Shown: positions 5,454 to 8,514 of the stretch, piece by piece
How the letters are laid out: each line of letters begins with the position of its first letter
Position numbering within the stretch: the first letter of the stretch is position 1
From: Prevotella sp.
Lineage (GTDB): Bacteria > Bacteroidota > Bacteroidia > Bacteroidales > Bacteroidaceae
NCBI GenBank assembly: GCA_021204565.1
Contig: JAJPZE010000049.1
Span: 1 to 8,514 of the forward strand
Direction: 5' to 3'
Length of the DNA: 8,514 nt
Notes under the pieces: model-generated
What the model saw: only the letters and a program-made list of their open reading frames with translations
The model's database searches: none
Told to the model about the DNA's origin: nothing
Made by a program: the position numbers and the translations under genes

Positions 5454-6127
5454 TATAAACGCCTATAAAAATCTTCTAATGCGGGTCGGCTTACCCCGCG
5501 GCGTACAAGTTCGTCGAGATCGTCGCGCGCCTCGTCAGGTCTTCCGAGACGTATGCGGAGGTCGGCTCGCGCCACGCGATAGTCGATATTGGCGGGGTCT
5601 AACTGTAGCGCCACGCCGTAATCGTACTCCGCCAAATCAAGCATCCCCCGTTCACTTTCAACGCCCGCACGCGCTGCAAACGCCTCCGACCGGTCGGGGT
5701 GCGCGTCGCATAAAGCGTTTAAGCCGTCGAGCGCCTGAGTGTAATGCCTGTCCTTTTGGTTAAGCAATGCGAGCCCGAGAGAGGCTTCGAAATTGCCCGG
5801 CACAATAGCTAACATGTTCTGATAATCGAGCCGGGCGAAATTATAACGCCCCAACTTGGTGTTCACGAACGCACGGAAATAAAGGGCGGAAACATTGTCC
5901 GGCTCGCGGTCGAGCACATAATCATATTCCTGTTTGGCGTATTCCCATTGCTCAAGTTGTACGTTCCAGCCCGCCTTGCGCAAACGTAAATCGATTGAAT
6001 CGGGACGGTATGCAAGCGCTTCGGTTGCGCTCGCAAGACCGTCAAGCATTTCTTGCCGCGTCTGCGAACTTACATTCGGGCACGACAAGAGCAGTAATAT
6101 AAATAATGTGCTGAGACGAACGGACAC
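5453..6127 (-). CDS. Exported or lipid-anchored TPR-repeat protein
   Basis: A 224-residue protein with an N-terminal hydrophobic signal (STLFILLLLSC, about residues 6-16) and then five tetratricopeptide-like units in exact 34-residue register. The units lie at about 45-76, 79-110, 113-144, 147-178 and 181-212, and the first four end in a Pro at 76, 110, 144 and 178. Typical TPR features are A64/Y68, A98/Y102, A132 and A166/Y170. LLSC at 13-16 resembles a lipobox with C16 as acylation site; alternatively signal peptidase I could cut near VSSQ (19-22). TPR proteins are protein-interaction scaffolds; the partner is unknown. I chose GTG 6127, which places the signal at the terminus and leaves 8 nt after leuB. 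An upstream GTG at 6175 would add 16 basic residues and overlap leuB by 40 nt. Probably co-transcribed with leuB, though no metabolic link is evident. Confidence 0.8.
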   Translation of the reverse strand: MSVRLSTLFILLLLSCPNVSSQTRQEMLDGLASATEALAYRPDSIDLRLRKAGWNVQLEQWEYAKQEYDYVLDREPDNVSALYFRAFVNTKLGRYNFARLDYQNMLAIVPGNFEASLGLALLNQKDRHYTQALDGLNALCDAHPDRSEAFAARAGVESERGMLDLAEYDYGVALQLDPANIDYRVARADLRIRLGRPDEARDDLDELVRRGVSRPALEDFYRRL

Positions 6128-6135
6128 CTCCGCAG

Positions 6136-7227
6136 TTATTTTATTACGGCGTTTTTGATATAGTCGACGAGCCACTCCCCTACTTCTTTTGTGCCGTACT
6201 TCGCCCCGCCGGGCACTTGTATTTCCGGCGTGCGCACATTCGCTGCCAACGACGCATCCACCGCCTCGCGAATTAACGCGCCCTCGCGGTTAAGGTCGAA
6301 GTATTCGAACAGCATTGCAACGGACAGCACCTGCGCGAGCGGATTGGCAATATTCAGCCCCTTACCCTGCGGCCAAGAGCCGTGTATGGGTTCGAAGACG
6401 GGAGTCGACGTGCCCGTGGATGCCGAAGGGAGAAGACCCATTGAGCCGGTTATGCACGAACCCTCGTCGGTAAGTATGTCTCCAAATGTGTTCTCCGTAA
6501 CCATCACGTCAAAGAAACGCGGGTCTTGTATCATACGCATCGCGGCGTTATCGACGTACATATAGTCGGTCGTAACGTCGGGATAATCACGCGACAACTC
6601 TTGCGCAACCTTGCGCCACAGACGCGAAGAAGCAAGCACATTCGCCTTATCAACCACCGTTACGTGCCGTCTTCTGCGGCGTGCGTACTGGTATGCAACC
6701 CTCAGGATACGCTCTACTTCGGGGCGCGTATAATAATCCGTGTCATAAGCATCTTCGGTTTGGAGAGTTTCGTTCATACGGGGCTCCTGCTTCTCCCCGA
6801 AGTACATTCCGCCGGTAAGCTCCCTCACGCAAACAAAATCCGCACCACGCACAATCTCGTCTTTAAGCGGAGAGTTATGCAGAAGGCATTCGAAGGTTGT
6901 TACGGGGCGGATGTTAGCAAAAAGCCCGAGCTTCTTGCGCATCGCAAGAAGACCCTGCTCGGGGCGTACCTTCGCCGTCGGGTCGTTGTCGTACTTAGGA
7001 TCGCCGACGCTTGCAAACAATACGGCGTCGGCTTCGCGACACGTTTGGAACGTCTCCTCCGGGAACGGGTCGCCCGTTACATCTATGGCGTGCGCCCCGC
7101 ATAACGCCTCCTTATAACTCACTTCATGTCCGAATTTCTCCGCCACGGCATTCATTACCGCCACGCCTTGCACCATAATCTCCGGGCCGATACCGTCGCC
7201 GGCAAGCACTGCAATGTTTAGTTTCAT
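6136..7227 (-). CDS. leuB: 3-isopropylmalate dehydrogenase
   Basis: A 363-residue cytosolic NAD-dependent enzyme that oxidises and decarboxylates (2R,3S)-3-isopropylmalate to 2-oxoisocaproate, the third step of leucine synthesis. Motifs: AGDGIGPEI (9-17) and LLAMRKKLGLFANIRP (93-108), giving substrate arginines R97 and R107. VRELTGGMYFG (134-144) supplies R135 and Y142, and DKAN (193-196) supplies K194. The metal ligands are D226, D250 and D254 (YVDNAAM; TENTFGDILTDEGS). The NAD site is FEPIHGSWPQGKGLNIANP (278-296). All catalytic residues are present. I chose ATG 7227 (MKLNIAVLAGDG), where the family begins; the frame stays open upstream but that part overlaps the preceding gene and is not homologous. 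A run of five Arg (183-187) is a local oddity. The citramalate/isopropylmalate synthase-like gene ends 73 nt upstream with no terminator or promoter visible between, so the two form an operon. Confidence 0.97.
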   Translation of the reverse strand: MKLNIAVLAGDGIGPEIMVQGVAVMNAVAEKFGHEVSYKEALCGAHAIDVTGDPFPEETFQTCREADAVLFASVGDPKYDNDPTAKVRPEQGLLAMRKKLGLFANIRPVTTFECLLHNSPLKDEIVRGADFVCVRELTGGMYFGEKQEPRMNETLQTEDAYDTDYYTRPEVERILRVAYQYARRRRRHVTVVDKANVLASSRLWRKVAQELSRDYPDVTTDYMYVDNAAMRMIQDPRFFDVMVTENTFGDILTDEGSCITGSMGLLPSASTGTSTPVFEPIHGSWPQGKGLNIANPLAQVLSVAMLFEYFDLNREGALIREAVDASLAANVRTPEIQVPGGAKYGTKEVGEWLVDYIKNAVIK

Positions 7228-7300
7228 ATCGTTATTCGTTTGATTGATTAGTCGTCTGACAATGGATACACCATAATTTATATACGCATTAGGCGTGCCG

Positions 7301-8514
7301 TTACTCAATATTGTTGAGCATTTTAATCGTTGCTTTGATTGCCGCTTCTGTCTGGTCGGCATCGAGCGCGTGGGTCTTATATGTCTTGCCGTCGTATTCC
7401 CATTCAATCGTTGTTTGCACTAATGCGTCCGTTCTCCCGCCGGGAGGTATCGTTACGTTATAGTTGACGAGCCAAGGGAACTTGCGCCCGAGTTTGTCTT
7501 TGTATATATGCCGTATGCAACGAACAAATGCATCATATTGTCCGTCGCCCGTCGCCGTCTCCTCGAACACCTCGTCCCCCACTTGCAATTGCACCGAAGC
7601 GAGGGGCTTCAACCCGTATGCCGTCGACACCATGTAGCTCTTCAGCTTCACTTTCTCCGCGATATTGGCGTGTTTGAGCACGTCGTTAACTATATACGGC
7701 AGGTCGTCTTGCGTAACGAGCTCTTTCTTGTCCCCTAACTCGATAATGCGCGCCGTAACCTTTCTCATCGCCTCGTCGGACAGCTCCAAACCAAGCTCTT
7801 CAAGGTTTTTGGCGATATTCGCCTTGCCTGATGCTTTGCCTAAGGCATACTCGCGCCGCCTCCCGAAACGTTCCGGAGCAAGATTGTTCTGATACAACCC
7901 GTCTTTCTTGTCGCCGTCCGCGTGCACTCCGGCAACTTGGGTAAAGACCGCCGCGCCCACAATCGGCTTGTTTGGCGGTATCGCAATACCGGAATAGCTC
8001 TCCACGAGGCGGCTGACTTTCCAAAGCCTCTCTTCGTTTATGTTTGTCGAAGCGTTGAAATGATCTTTTAATATCGCTTGTACCGAAGCCAAAGGGGCGT
8101 TACCCGCCCGTTCGCCTAAGCCGTTGATTGACGTATGCAACCCTTTAGCGCCGCCCAAAACCGCGCCAAGCACGTTGCTTACGGCAAGGTCGTAGTCGTT
8201 GTGCGCATGAAAATCGAAATGCAACTTCGGGTATTTCCTGACCATCTTCCTCATAAAATCAATCACCTGAAGAGGGTTCAAAATGCCCAACGTGTCGGGC
8301 AACATAAAGCGTGTTATACCCTTATCCTTCAGACAATCCACCATATGGAAGACGTATTTCGGCTTTTCCTGAATGCCGTTCGACCAGTCTTCAAGGTAGA
8401 GATTTACGATAAAGCCCCGCCGCTTGGCATCTTCAATCGTGCGTATGATGTCCTCAATGTGCTCGTCGGGCGACTTCTTCAGCTGTCCCATGCAATGTCT
8501 GAGCGACCCTTTCG
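7301..8514 (-). CDS. 2-isopropylmalate / (R)-citramalate synthase-like enzyme, N-terminus cut off
   Basis: About 403 residues are visible; the frame is open to the right edge (KGSLRHC precedes the Met at 8491, which is internal). It is a DRE-TIM-barrel acyl-CoA condensing enzyme. HFDFHAHND (8221-8195) supplies the two His metal ligands, INGLGERAGN (8128-8099) is the family signature, and AGVHADG and ALGKASGKANI follow. The last roughly 110 residues form a LeuA-type allosteric domain (PPGGRTDAL, ALDADQTEAAIKAT). Such enzymes condense acetyl-CoA with 2-oxoisovalerate (leucine) or with pyruvate (citramalate, isoleucine). The YLEDWSNG stretch places it, from memory, in the Bacteroidetes group found beside leuB, annotated as either. 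The N-terminal catalytic R-D motif lies outside the window, so substrate cannot be decided. TAA at 7301-7303 ends it, 73 nt before leuB. Confidence 0.88.
   Translation of the reverse strand, partial: KGSLRHCMGQLKKSPDEHIEDIIRTIEDAKRRGFIVNLYLEDWSNGIQEKPKYVFHMVDCLKDKGITRFMLPDTLGILNPLQVIDFMRKMVRKYPKLHFDFHAHNDYDLAVSNVLGAVLGGAKGLHTSINGLGERAGNAPLASVQAILKDHFNASTNINEERLWKVSRLVESYSGIAIPPNKPIVGAAVFTQVAGVHADGDKKDGLYQNNLAPERFGRRREYALGKASGKANIAKNLEELGLELSDEAMRKVTARIIELGDKKELVTQDDLPYIVNDVLKHANIAEKVKLKSYMVSTAYGLKPLASVQLQVGDEVFEETATGDGQYDAFVRCIRHIYKDKLGRKFPWLVNYNVTIPPGGRTDALVQTTIEWEYDGKTYKTHALDADQTEAAIKATIKMLNNIE

Noticed and set aside
6526..7104. 192-codon open frame on the plus strand opposite leuB
   Set aside because: It lies wholly inside the well-supported leuB on the other strand, has no recognisable domain and its composition is that of an antisense shadow.
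7304..7318. Inverted repeat CTCAA/TTGAG at the 3' end of the LeuA-like gene as a terminator
   Set aside because: Only 5 bp, inside the coding end, with no T-run on the minus strand; read-through into leuB is more likely.
7228..7407. Longer leuB start up to 60 codons upstream
   Set aside because: It overlaps the 3' end of the preceding gene, contains no family sequence, and MKLNIAVLAGDGIGPEI at 7227 is the canonical LeuB start.

Overview
The window looks like a stretch of core chromosome from a member of the Bacteroidota, most probably the order Bacteroidales. Four things point there: two promoters of the Bacteroidetes form (TTTG, 19-nt spacer, TAnnTTTG), start codons almost without Shine-Dalgarno sequences, the gene order HU-like protein / tiny basic protein / RNase G, and protein sequences (LeuB with the IHGSWPQGKGLNIANPLA stretch, the arm of the HU protein, the YLEDWSNG-type isopropylmalate/citramalate synthase) that match what I remember of that order. 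No mobile element, tRNA, rRNA or CRISPR array is visible.

Left half, plus strand. Positions 1-320 are the C-terminal end of a PEP/pyruvate-binding-domain (PEP-synthase-like) protein, followed after 7 nt by a multi-pass GT-C-type membrane glycosyltransferase (328-1617). A strong Bacteroidetes promoter (1659-1690) then drives a short information-processing unit: an HU/IHF-family DNA-binding protein (1759-2058), a 29-residue extremely basic protein (2102-2191), a structured 290-nt leader containing a convincing intrinsic terminator (2296-2351), and the RNase E/G-family ribonuclease rng (2482-4056). Two consecutive intrinsic terminators (4033-4077 and 4087-4115) close this unit; the first has the rng stop codon in its loop.

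Right half, minus strand, read from right to left. A 2-isopropylmalate/citramalate synthase-like gene runs off the right edge (7301-8514), followed by leuB (6136-7227) and a small secreted or lipid-anchored TPR protein (5453-6127), in what looks like one branched-chain amino-acid operon. glyA (4113-5387) follows with its own promoter (5423-5453), which overlaps the TPR stop codon.

Most of the window is ordinary housekeeping DNA. The least ordinary part is the rng leader (2192-2481). There a strong terminator overlaps an unusually good Shine-Dalgarno sequence and a chain of overlapping short reading frames leading to the rng start, which suggests attenuation control of RNase G. This is a hypothesis from sequence alone.
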